From NCBI RefSeq assembly GCF_003945325.1, contig NZ_AP019307.1, positions 1,116,001 through 1,180,000 of the forward strand: 64,000 nt of DNA, written 5' to 3'. Origin of the DNA: Nocardioides baekrokdamisoli. Lineage in GTDB: Bacteria > Actinomycetota > Actinomycetes > Propionibacteriales > Nocardioidaceae. Shown here in pieces: positions 7,493 to 14,442 of the stretch; positions within the stretch are counted from its first letter, which is position 1, and every line of letters starts with the position of its first letter. Position numbers and translations under genes: made by a program. The notes under the pieces were generated by a model. That model made no database searches and was not told the origin of the DNA. It saw nothing but the letters and a program-made list of their open reading frames with translations.

Positions 7493-9519
7493 GCACGTTC
7501 AAGGACCCCGCTCTCGGGTGGACGAAGCGAGGCGCATTCGTCTTCCCCCTCCGGTCAACCAAGAGGCCCAACGGCCAGAAGGGATGGCGCGAGCGCGGAG
7601 CGACGCCAGAGCAGATCGCCGCCTGGCCCTCGTCTGTGACCGGATACGGGATCGACTGCGAGAGCGCTCGCCTCGTCGTGCTGGACGAGGACAGGCCGGG
7701 CGCGGTCGCTGAACTTGAGCAGCTGCTGGGGATCTCGCTCCCACCAACTCTCACTGTCAGTACAGGTCGTATCGGTGGAGGCAGGCACGTAATCTTCGAG
7801 CACGACCACGAGGTGTGCAGGATCGGGAATCGTGAGCCTTCAGGGTGGCCCGACGGCCTGAATATTCGAGGCGCTGGTGGCTTCATCGTTGGCACCGGCT
7901 CGCAACACTTCGACAGCAGGAACCAGCCAACCGGCAACTGGTACGAGGTCGCCGAAGACGTCCCCATCGCGCCACTACCCAGCGAGTTGGCCGACTGGCT
8001 AAGTACTGGCTCAGCCACCAAAACCGTTCAGACCGAGGATGGCTGCGAGATGGAGTCAAGCGACCGCAGTTGCACAGAGACCGAACGAGAGTGGGCCGAC
8101 AAATACCTCCGAGAAGCGTGCGATCGAATCCGCTCAGCTCAGGAAGGCACACGCAACCAAACCCTCCGGGACAAGGCGTTGCCCGTGTGCTCGTTGGTCA
8201 AGGCGGGATACCTCGATTCACACGACGCAGAGACGGCATTGGCTGATGCTGCGGCCGACGCCGGACTGCCGCCGGGCGAGGTAGGGGCGACCATCACGAA
8301 CGCGATCAAGGACGCCGATCCCGAGCGTGGCCCCCGCCCGTCGCTATCCGTTGCCGAGATGTTCGACGTTCTGGATCCCCTGCCGCCCATGCCTGACGAA
8401 GCCGACGTCCAGCGCGAGCTTCGACTTCTACGAGCCAGGACCGAAGCGAGGCGCCGGTTCGCCACCGAGTCTGTCGGGGCGGCTGACCGACATAGCGACT
8501 ACATGACTCTGGACGACCTCGATGCCCTGCCCGCAATGCCTTGGTTCATCGATGGCCGACTGCCCGAGGGCTATGCCTTGCTCACGGGTCGTGACGGGAC
8601 ATTCAAGACTTTCATCGCCCTGGACATGGCGTTGAGCATCGCCGCGGGAATCCCCTGGCAGGGCAGGGCTGTAACACAAGCGCGGGTGCTGTATGTGGCA
8701 GGTGAGGGCGCGCGCAACATCAACAACCGAGTACGGGCCTGGCTCACGGCTCACCCTGAAGTAGCCCGCGCCGACCTCGTCGATCAGTTCACTGTCCGCA
8801 CTAGTGCGCCGAACTTCTACGCCGCCGGTACGAGCTACGAGGACCTGCTGCACAACGCTTCCGGCTACGGCGTGGTCGTCCTAGACACCCTTCGGCGGAT
8901 CTCGGGAGCTGCAGACGGAAACGGGTCGGATATGGCGACGGTCGTTGATCGAATCGCCGATCTCGTCCGGGTGCTAGACCACGGAACCGGTGGACTCGCC
9001 CTGGTGATCGCGCACACCCAGAAGAATGACACTGACACCCGCGGCTACTCCGGCATCGAGGACGACGCCGACGCCGTCCTCCACACGAATCGACAGGGCG
9101 CGTCAATGCACGTGACCGTAGAGGTGTCCAAGCAGAAGGACGGGGAAGACGGCGCGAAGGACCACCTGACCCTCATGTCCGTGACCCTCAGCTCCACTGA
9201 TTCCTCGCTGACCGTTGATCCGCAGTCGTTGCAACCGATGCCGAACGAGACTCCACGCCAGGAGCGCGAGCGGCTGATCTTGGAGCATCTCGATGCAGTC
9301 AGGAACATCGGCGCGGCAGCGGGCGAGGTCGTCGCCGCATTGGGAGGAGGACACAACCGCACGACCATCAACAAGCACTTGAGTGAACTAGTCGGTAAGG
9401 GCCGAATCGAGAAGCAGGGTCAGCGCTACTACCCCGGCTCTACGGAGTCTGAGGCCATTGCGCTCGGATTCCGGATCGAACCCGATGTGTCCGACGCTGA
9501 CGAGGAGATTGATCGATGA
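7489..9519 (+). CDS. Bifunctional prim-pol / RepA-like ATPase replication protein
   Basis: 676 residues. Residues 1-165 form a bifunctional primase-polymerase (prim-pol) domain, with the metal-binding DED at 66-68 (VVLDEDRPGA) and STGRIGGGRHVIF containing His100. After a linker, residues ~340-560 form a RecA/RepA-like ATPase with Walker A GRDGTFKT (367-374) and Walker B VVVLDTL (~462-468), then AHTQKND and SGIEDDADAVL. The C-terminus (NRTTINKHLSELVGKGRIEKQGQRYY) is a winged helix. It should prime and unwind the element's own origin, so the element probably replicates after excision. It is coupled to the upstream (GTGA) and downstream (ATGA) genes. Confidence 0.9.
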   Translation: MSTFKDPALGWTKRGAFVFPLRSTKRPNGQKGWRERGATPEQIAAWPSSVTGYGIDCESARLVVLDEDRPGAVAELEQLLGISLPPTLTVSTGRIGGGRHVIFEHDHEVCRIGNREPSGWPDGLNIRGAGGFIVGTGSQHFDSRNQPTGNWYEVAEDVPIAPLPSELADWLSTGSATKTVQTEDGCEMESSDRSCTETEREWADKYLREACDRIRSAQEGTRNQTLRDKALPVCSLVKAGYLDSHDAETALADAAADAGLPPGEVGATITNAIKDADPERGPRPSLSVAEMFDVLDPLPPMPDEADVQRELRLLRARTEARRRFATESVGAADRHSDYMTLDDLDALPAMPWFIDGRLPEGYALLTGRDGTFKTFIALDMALSIAAGIPWQGRAVTQARVLYVAGEGARNINNRVRAWLTAHPEVARADLVDQFTVRTSAPNFYAAGTSYEDLLHNASGYGVVVLDTLRRISGAADGNGSDMATVVDRIADLVRVLDHGTGGLALVIAHTQKNDTDTRGYSGIEDDADAVLHTNRQGASMHVTVEVSKQKDGEDGAKDHLTLMSVTLSSTDSSLTVDPQSLQPMPNETPRQERERLILEHLDAVRNIGAAAGEVVAALGGGHNRTTINKHLSELVGKGRIEKQGQRYYPGSTESEAIALGFRIEPDVSDADEEIDR

Positions 9520-9737
9520 GCGCCCGACGCAGTCAACGAATGCGCGACGCCCGCAGGGCCGCCAAGACGATCTCTGCCCATGCGGATGGCATCCCAGCCT
9601 GCCCCGACTGTCCCGCGACGGCAGCGCCTTGGGAGCAGTCACCCGGCGTCGTGGTGATCAAAGTGGTGCACGATCTAGATTGCCCGTGGTTCAAGGCGCA
9701 CGAAGCTCGGAACCATCGGCTAGGCGAGGCTCGGTAG
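9516..9737 (+). CDS. Small CxxC protein of the element
   Basis: 73 residues, start overlapping the replication gene stop (ATGA). It has a basic N-terminus (SARRSQRMRDARRAAKT), then CPDCP and DLDCPWFKAHEARNHR, which may make a zinc-binding site with a histidine. I do not recognise a family. Position in the operon suggests a replication or regulatory accessory role. Confidence 0.6.
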   Translation: MSARRSQRMRDARRAAKTISAHADGIPACPDCPATAAPWEQSPGVVVIKVVHDLDCPWFKAHEARNHRLGEAR

Positions 9738-9783
9738 CGGCCGGAACGCCGCGGAAAGACGCGCTGACGATCAGGCGTTGTTT

Positions 9784-10059
9784 TCAGCTGTCGGACGACG
9801 GGGCCCGAGGCTGGCTACGCATTGGCAGCAACGCACTCGGCTCGAGATTAAGGCCGTCGGCAAGCCGGGCGATCTGATCGAGGGTCGGGTTGGCCTCGCC
9901 ACGTTCGATTCCGGACAAGTAGCGGCGACTCATGCCGATGTCGTGGGCGAGCGCCTCTTGGCTGATGCCCACAGCCTCGCGGGCCGCACGGAGGGATTGC
10001 CCGAAAGCCACCCGATAGTCAGTCAGCGGAGGCCGCGACTGCTTACCCGGTGAGCGCAC
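9784..10059 (-). CDS. XRE-family transcriptional regulator of the element
   Basis: 91 residues from GTG 10059. FGQSLRAAREAVGISQEALAHDIGMSRRYLSGIERGEANPTLDQIARLADGLNLEPSALL (residues ~19-78) is a complete Cro/C1-type helix-turn-helix domain with the typical SQEALA and YLSGIERGEANPT motifs. It is transcribed opposite to the replication genes and is a candidate repressor controlling the element's integration or copy number. A palindrome that could be its operator lies 36 bp upstream. Confidence 0.92.
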   Translation of the reverse strand: MRSPGKQSRPPLTDYRVAFGQSLRAAREAVGISQEALAHDIGMSRRYLSGIERGEANPTLDQIARLADGLNLEPSALLPMRSQPRAPSSDS

Positions 10060-10094
10060 ACATGCACGTTGCCCTTACGGGTTTCTGGAAACCA

Positions 10095-10108
10095 CGCTAT
10101 ACATAGCG
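10095..10108. promoter_or_regulatory. Palindrome upstream of the XRE regulator
   Basis: CGCTAT-AC-ATAGCG is a perfect 6+6 palindrome in the leader of the divergent XRE gene. Autoregulated XRE repressors bind such sites; no experiment or second copy supports this here. Confidence 0.4.
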
Positions 10109-10165
10109 CAGACAATTACAGTTTCGCACTTCCCAATCGAAGTGCGGCGTGAAGTGGGCGGCGCG

Positions 10166-10252
10166 ATGAACGACCTCAAGGCAATCAGGATCCTTCTGGG
10201 GATCATCGTCATCATCCTGGGCCTCTGGATGGCAGGCCTCGTCGGACACTGA
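10166..10252 (+). CDS. Predicted 28-residue membrane peptide
   Basis: The short frame MNDLKAIRILLGIIVIILGLW... ends at the TGA of 10250-10252. It encodes a basic N-terminus and a single 18-residue hydrophobic helix, ending LVGH. In-frame GTGs at 10142 and 10154 could extend it by four to eight residues. It lies in the 359-bp space between the XRE gene and the next predicted membrane protein. The strongly hydrophobic, in-frame composition argues for a real small protein, but there is no strong ribosome binding site. Confidence 0.35.
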   Translation: MNDLKAIRILLGIIVIILGLWMAGLVGH

Positions 10253-10347
10253 CGCGGCCGACGGGTTGTCGATCCGAGCAGGGGTCTCACGTTCTGACGC
10301 TCCCGCTCGCGGTGCCTCCGGCGCTTGCTGGGAGCGTAGCACGGATA

Positions 10348-10361
10348 TCTTGACGTCAAGA
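10348..10361. promoter_or_regulatory. Perfect 14-bp palindrome, likely operator
   Basis: TCTTGACGTCAAGA is a perfect palindrome 57 bp upstream of the next gene. It also contains TTGAC, as in a -35 box, so a repressor bound here could block the promoter. The protein that would bind is unknown. Confidence 0.45.
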
Positions 10362-10418
10362 GACTCCGTGGTCAGACAAGGGTAAGTCGGACACGACATT
10401 GAGTAGAGGGAGCTGCAC

Positions 10419-10781
10419 ATGAAGAAAAGAGGGGTCGCCGTGATGATCGGCGTTGCGATTGCCCTGCTTGCGGTCGCGGGGTTCCTTGTCTTCAAGTTCG
10501 CCATTGGCGGGAAGTACGGCACTGGCGGCGACAAGTCCGCAGCTTGCTCGGCGGCTTGGGCATACGAGCAGAGCGCTGGCGAGGCGTCCACGGCCCTCCC
10601 CGGCAATCTGTCTACCGCCTTTGCCTCAGTCGGAGACGCATTGAATCAGCTTGAATCAGTAGGGCCGTCCAAGGTCGCAGCCGCCGCCAGGACACTATTG
10701 ACCGCGCCGATGTCCAGCCTCGATGCCGCCAAGGCGAACACGTTGATCACCGAGTACGTCCACGACAAGTGCGGCCTGTAA
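10419..10781 (+). CDS. Small membrane-anchored or secreted protein of the element
   Basis: 120 residues. ATG 10419 follows GAGGGAG at good spacing. One membrane segment (about residues 7-28, AVMIGVAIALLAVAGFLVFKFAI) is followed by an extracytoplasmic helical domain rich in Ala, Ser and Thr with two cysteines (ACSAAW and the near-terminal DKCGL) that could form a disulfide. I do not recognise the family. It stands alone, preceding the four-gene operon by about 200 bp. Confidence 0.7.
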   Translation: MKKRGVAVMIGVAIALLAVAGFLVFKFAIGGKYGTGGDKSAACSAAWAYEQSAGEASTALPGNLSTAFASVGDALNQLESVGPSKVAAAARTLLTAPMSSLDAAKANTLITEYVHDKCGL

Positions 10782-10979
10782 CTGGCCGCTGCTCCGGCTA
10801 GAGCTGATGCGTGGCAGGGCATGACGCCTTTGCGCTTCGATCGCGGCGAGATCGCAACCTGGTTGGATCGAACGGAATCGCAAATTGCCTGGAGTTCGCG
10901 AGCGACGGGCGGCCAGATTCTGTCTACGGCTGGAGCTAGGATCGCACCATCTGCAAGAGGGATGGAGCCGTCACCCAAC

Positions 10980-11537
10980 ATGAGCAACAAGCCGGAGATG
11001 GGCATCGATGACGCCATCGTGCTGCTGCTTGGGGCCCCCGGAAGCCCCGGCTCAGTCCCGGGCCGCTTGAACGGCATCACCCGCCTAGAGAAGCTGGTGT
11101 TCCTCCTTGAGAAGGAGACGCAAGCCCCAGAGTGGTTGACCGAAGAAGCGAACTTCGAGCCGTACAACTTTGGCCCGTTCTCAGCAGAGGTCTACAAGGC
11201 CGTGGACATGCTTTCTGCGGCCAAGCTCGTCGTCGACAGCGGCAGTAAGGCTGCGTCCGACGAGGACACCTGGGAGCAGCGCAACATGATCGGCGGAGAG
11301 CTAGCCGGCGATGATCCCTACGCAACCCGCGATTTCGAACTCACTGATCGCGGTTGGCGTTACTTCCACGCGCTCGCTGCCGAGTTGCCCGACGGCGCGA
11401 TCGAAGACGTAGCGGGCCTCAAGCAACGTTTCGCCCGTTTGCCGCTGCGGCAGCTCGTCCGGTACGTCTACCAGCGATACGAGGACTACACCACGAAGTC
11501 GATAATCCGAGACGACATTCTCGGACGTCGCCCGTGA
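10980..11537 (+). CDS. SocA/Panacea (DUF4065)-like protein, operon gene 1
   Basis: 185 residues from ATG 10980, which has GGAG 12 bases upstream; ATG 10962 and a more distant ATG at 10821 are alternatives. ITRLEKLVFLLEKE (33-46) and FEPYNFGPFSAEVYKAVDMLSAAKLV (59-84) resemble the LQKLLY...YGPFS...EVY pattern of the Panacea/SocA antitoxin domain, followed by FELTDRGWRYF and a helical end (RYVYQRYEDYTTKSII). In toxin-antitoxin pairs that domain inhibits diverse toxins. It starts a run of four genes whose ends overlap, so it may be the control subunit of that system. Family match is by pattern memory only. Confidence 0.7.
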   Translation: MSNKPEMGIDDAIVLLLGAPGSPGSVPGRLNGITRLEKLVFLLEKETQAPEWLTEEANFEPYNFGPFSAEVYKAVDMLSAAKLVVDSGSKAASDEDTWEQRNMIGGELAGDDPYATRDFELTDRGWRYFHALAAELPDGAIEDVAGLKQRFARLPLRQLVRYVYQRYEDYTTKSIIRDDILGRRP

Positions 11538-12103
11538 ACCCCGATCTCCGAGTAGCCATCATCGGGGTTGGGGTGGCGGTGGCAACTCCGGCCATCGCGG
11601 CGATTTGGCGGACTGCAACGCTGAGAGGCGATACGTTAGAGAAGCTTGGCGATCGGGTGGAGATCGCACACTCGGGCCTCTCAGAACTCGCGCTCGAACG
11701 CCTTCGGAACGTTCAGGAGAAGACGGACCAGCACTTGGGTGAGGTTGACGGCTCCTTCAGCCCTGAGTTCGTAGTGGCAGATCCGGGCGAGATTGTCAGC
11801 CTGACCCGTGACTTCGAGAGTGCGATCAAGATTCGCGATACCTTGCGCGATCGCTTTCAAGCCCTGCTGTTCATCTGCAAGTGGGCCTGGGTTCCTGCTG
11901 TCATCTACCTTGCGGGAGTCGTGCTGATTACAGCGCTCTGCGCGACGGATACCCATACGCGCCTTTGGCGAACCTCAGCCTTCACAGTCGTCGGTGTCGG
12001 CGTTCTACTCGGAGCAGTTGTCGTCATCTGTTACCACTATCTCCACGGCGAGATCACCTCAGCTGAGCTCCTTGCCCGGCCGAAAGGGGTGCGGCATGAC
12101 TGA
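11534..12103 (+). CDS. Three-segment membrane protein, operon gene 2
   Basis: 189 residues from GTG 11534, which overlaps the previous stop by four bases (GTGA). Hydrophobic segments lie at about 5-24, 117-136 and 148-168. Between the first and second is a soluble, probably helical region of ~90 residues (ERLRNVQEKTDQHLGEVDGSF...FESAIKIRDTLRDRF). No known family was recognised. A membrane effector or sensor in an operon with a nuclease would be typical of a defence system, but its role here is inference. Confidence 0.7.
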   Translation: MNPDLRVAIIGVGVAVATPAIAAIWRTATLRGDTLEKLGDRVEIAHSGLSELALERLRNVQEKTDQHLGEVDGSFSPEFVVADPGEIVSLTRDFESAIKIRDTLRDRFQALLFICKWAWVPAVIYLAGVVLITALCATDTHTRLWRTSAFTVVGVGVLLGAVVVICYHYLHGEITSAELLARPKGVRHD

Positions 12104-12536
12104 AGCTCCCCGCCCGTCATTTGCAGCCGAAGGCGAGATGGTCACTCCCCTACTTGAATGGCTCAGGCGTACTCGCCGCGCGCCAAGAGGAACGGAAGTT
12201 CGCTTCGAGCTGCCCTGGAGGGGCCGACGAGTCGATGTAGCCACATTGACGCGAAGCGGCTCCTTGAGCGCATTCGAACTTAAGCTCGGCGGCTTCTCCC
12301 GCGTTCTTGAGCAAGCGATCTACAACAGCATGAGTTTCGAGCGCAGTTGGATCGTTGTTGAATCAGCACCGAACCCGGACAACGTTGAGGTAGCTCGACG
12401 CGAAGGTATCGGCATTATCCAAGTCGGCGCGCGGGCGCATGCCCTCCTCCTGCCACACGAAGAGCGAATCAACCCGCTCGTTCGACAACGGTTGCGCCAA
12501 GTATTCGACCGGACGGGGGGGCACCAGATTGTTTGA
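12096..12536 (+). CDS. PD-(D/E)XK nuclease-like protein, operon gene 3
   Basis: 146 residues from ATG 12096 (AAAGGGG ribosome binding site; overlaps the previous gene by 8 bp). The core GRRVDVATLTRSGSLSAFELKLGGF gives Asp47, Glu61 and Lys63, spaced as the D-(X)n-ExK active site, with VEQ-like LEQAIYNSMSFERSWIVV (Gln73) after it, as in restriction-endonuclease-like folds. A helical N-terminus containing Glu14 (AEGEMVTPLLEWLRR) supplies the usual first motif. It may be a DNA or RNA nuclease; the substrate is unknown. Confidence 0.72.
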   Translation: MTEAPRPSFAAEGEMVTPLLEWLRRTRRAPRGTEVRFELPWRGRRVDVATLTRSGSLSAFELKLGGFSRVLEQAIYNSMSFERSWIVVESAPNPDNVEVARREGIGIIQVGARAHALLLPHEERINPLVRQRLRQVFDRTGGHQIV

Positions 12537-13764
12537 CACCTTCGACCACTACCTGAGTTACGGCGCCGCCGATCAACAGACGGCCCGTGAACTCACCGGA
12601 GACTACGACGGCCTCCTAGTGCCAGGAACAGTCGCCGCCTTCCAGAAGGATGGCACCAAGGGGTTTGTACTAACGCTCTCGGCTTCGCCCGCTAGCCCGC
12701 CGAGATACGTCATTGATCCACGGTTCCCCCTGTTTCATCAGGCGCTAAGCCGACCCAAGAAGTCTCACATTTCGCTCGCGGAAGTCCTTGGAGATCCGGG
12801 GCTCGTCTCGGGCTTCGAGTTCGACCCGGAAGAGTTCGAGACGGGGCGGCTGCAGAACATCGCCACCCACTGGGTGCAGTTCAATCTCGGGTACACGGAA
12901 CTCAACTCGAAGCACTTTGACAAGTACGCCCAACGACTCGGGGAGGCCGTCGTTTCGGAAGACGCGACGCTGCCTGAAGCGATCCTTCCCCCCTACCTAA
13001 TGGCCAGCTCGACGGATGACCCGCGCTGGACCATTTCGAGTGAGCTTTGGCGACTGACGCAGGAGGAGCTTGCAGCGCGCTCCGCCCAGGTCCCCGCGTT
13101 TCGGGTGGTGGCTGCGGAGACCGCGCCAGCACTCGAAGGACTGTTGGCGTCGGCACCAGAGTCGCGCGTCGTTATCTGGGTCGATAGCCTGGACGAGCTC
13201 CAGGTCGACTTGGCGGGGCGGGCTCGGCTCGTCGCATACGGGCGGGCAATACGAGCTGCCTCACAGTCTGGGAAGAAGATGTTCGCGCTGTACGGCGGGT
13301 ACTTCGCAGTGTTGCTCGGATCGGTCGGCTTGAACGGCTGCTCGCACGGTATCGGATTTGGCGAAAATCGGGCCTACGTCGAGCTGCCCAACTCCGGGCC
13401 TCCGCCCGCGCGTTACTACCTTCCAGCCGTCCACAAATACATCAGCCAAGACCTAGCCCAGTACCTGTACCTCTACGCGCCAGCCCTATTGGACTGCACC
13501 TGCCGGGAGTGCGCCGACCTCGGGCCAGGCGACCTGGACTATCACAGCCTGATGAAGCATTCCGTCCACGCCCGAGCCAACGAGGTGCGCGCCGCCAGCG
13601 GGAAGAGCGCAGCGACGCTCGCGGACGAGCTCGCCGATTCAGCTCGGTTCATCGCCCGCACGCTCAGCTCGGTCGGATTCCCGAAGAACCTCGACCGACA
13701 AGTGCAGACCCTCTACAGCCACCTCGACCCGTGGGCGGCTTGCCTCCGAGAGATCGCCGACTGA
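12529..13764 (+). CDS. Large enzyme with tRNA-guanine-transglycosylase-like zinc motif, operon gene 4
   Basis: 411 residues from TTG 12529, which overlaps the previous stop by 8 bp and follows a G-rich ribosome binding site. The N-terminal 300 residues look like an alpha/beta barrel (VPGTVAAFQ, FVLTLSASPASPPRYVIDPRFPLFHQAL, NIATHWVQFNLGYTEL, VVIWVDSLDELQ, ALYGGYFAVLLGSVGLNGCSHGIGFGENRAYVELPNSGPPPARYYLPAVHKYIS). Near the C-terminus DCTCRECADLG has Cys323, Cys325 and Cys328 in a CxCxxC arrangement, with His339/344/347 after it, as in the zinc site of tRNA-guanine transglycosylases. The TGT catalytic aspartate motifs are not evident. Assignment to that superfamily is a hypothesis. Confidence 0.6.
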   Translation: MFDTFDHYLSYGAADQQTARELTGDYDGLLVPGTVAAFQKDGTKGFVLTLSASPASPPRYVIDPRFPLFHQALSRPKKSHISLAEVLGDPGLVSGFEFDPEEFETGRLQNIATHWVQFNLGYTELNSKHFDKYAQRLGEAVVSEDATLPEAILPPYLMASSTDDPRWTISSELWRLTQEELAARSAQVPAFRVVAAETAPALEGLLASAPESRVVIWVDSLDELQVDLAGRARLVAYGRAIRAASQSGKKMFALYGGYFAVLLGSVGLNGCSHGIGFGENRAYVELPNSGPPPARYYLPAVHKYISQDLAQYLYLYAPALLDCTCRECADLGPGDLDYHSLMKHSVHARANEVRAASGKSAATLADELADSARFIARTLSSVGFPKNLDRQVQTLYSHLDPWAACLREIAD

Positions 13765-13832
13765 GAGATCCAGACGAGCCACGCCCACGCCCATCAAGGA
13801 AGGACCACAGGCGCGGCGCCACGTGCGAGTTG

Positions 13833-14204
13833 TCACGAACCAAGACGCGCGATCAACTTTTCGACAAGAACCACGTCGTCGAGATCCAACTCATCGATGG
13901 TCGGCGCGAGCCGCTGCACTGTTGCCGAGTATCCGGAGCCCGTATCGACGCCGTAGAAGTCGGCGCAAACCATTGAGGCAACCTGCTCACGGCTCGTACC
14001 CAGTAGCTTCGCAAGCCCGCCGAAATCATCCGGCGTCGGCGGCCCAACTCGACCAGCCCCAGCCGACCCCCACGCCCCCCTCTCAGCCATGTTCTTGAGC
14101 CAGGAATGCGAGCGGACGCGGTCGGCGTCAACCGACATTTCGATCCAGTCCTTCCCGGAGGCACGGACCTTCTTGAGCGAATCCTGCAAAGGCGTTGCGG
14201 TCAT
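13833..14204 (-). CDS. Uncharacterised protein, possible regulator
   Basis: 123 residues. It contains a predicted helix-turn-helix-like stretch, PTPDDFGGLAKLLGTSREQVASMVCADFYGVDTGSGYSATVQRLAPTIDELDLDDVVLVEKLIARLGS. Its layout (a short N-terminal region, a helical DNA-binding-like core, and a conserved-looking acidic tail) is reminiscent of small XRE-like repressors in actinobacterial elements. It is transcribed away from the GmrSD gene, sharing a 238-bp divergent region, so it may control that gene. Family identity is not certain. Confidence 0.5.
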   Translation of the reverse strand: MTATPLQDSLKKVRASGKDWIEMSVDADRVRSHSWLKNMAERGAWGSAGAGRVGPPTPDDFGGLAKLLGTSREQVASMVCADFYGVDTGSGYSATVQRLAPTIDELDLDDVVLVEKLIARLGS

Positions 14205-14442
14205 AGTGTCAGGCTAGCGCTTATGGCCTCGCATCACAATGACTGTCATACCTATATGTTGGTTGGCACTATTCTTATTCGCTGAGTACCGCTCGGGCTC
14301 CGTCCGAAGCACCCCGATGCCCCGTGCCCCGCTTCATCGGGGAAGCCTCTATTCGCGCCCTCGACGTCGGCTGCCGCCACACATCGAACCCCTCGGTCGT
14401 GTTAACAGCACACGTGTCGATCGGCTGCGGCATGATGCGTCC

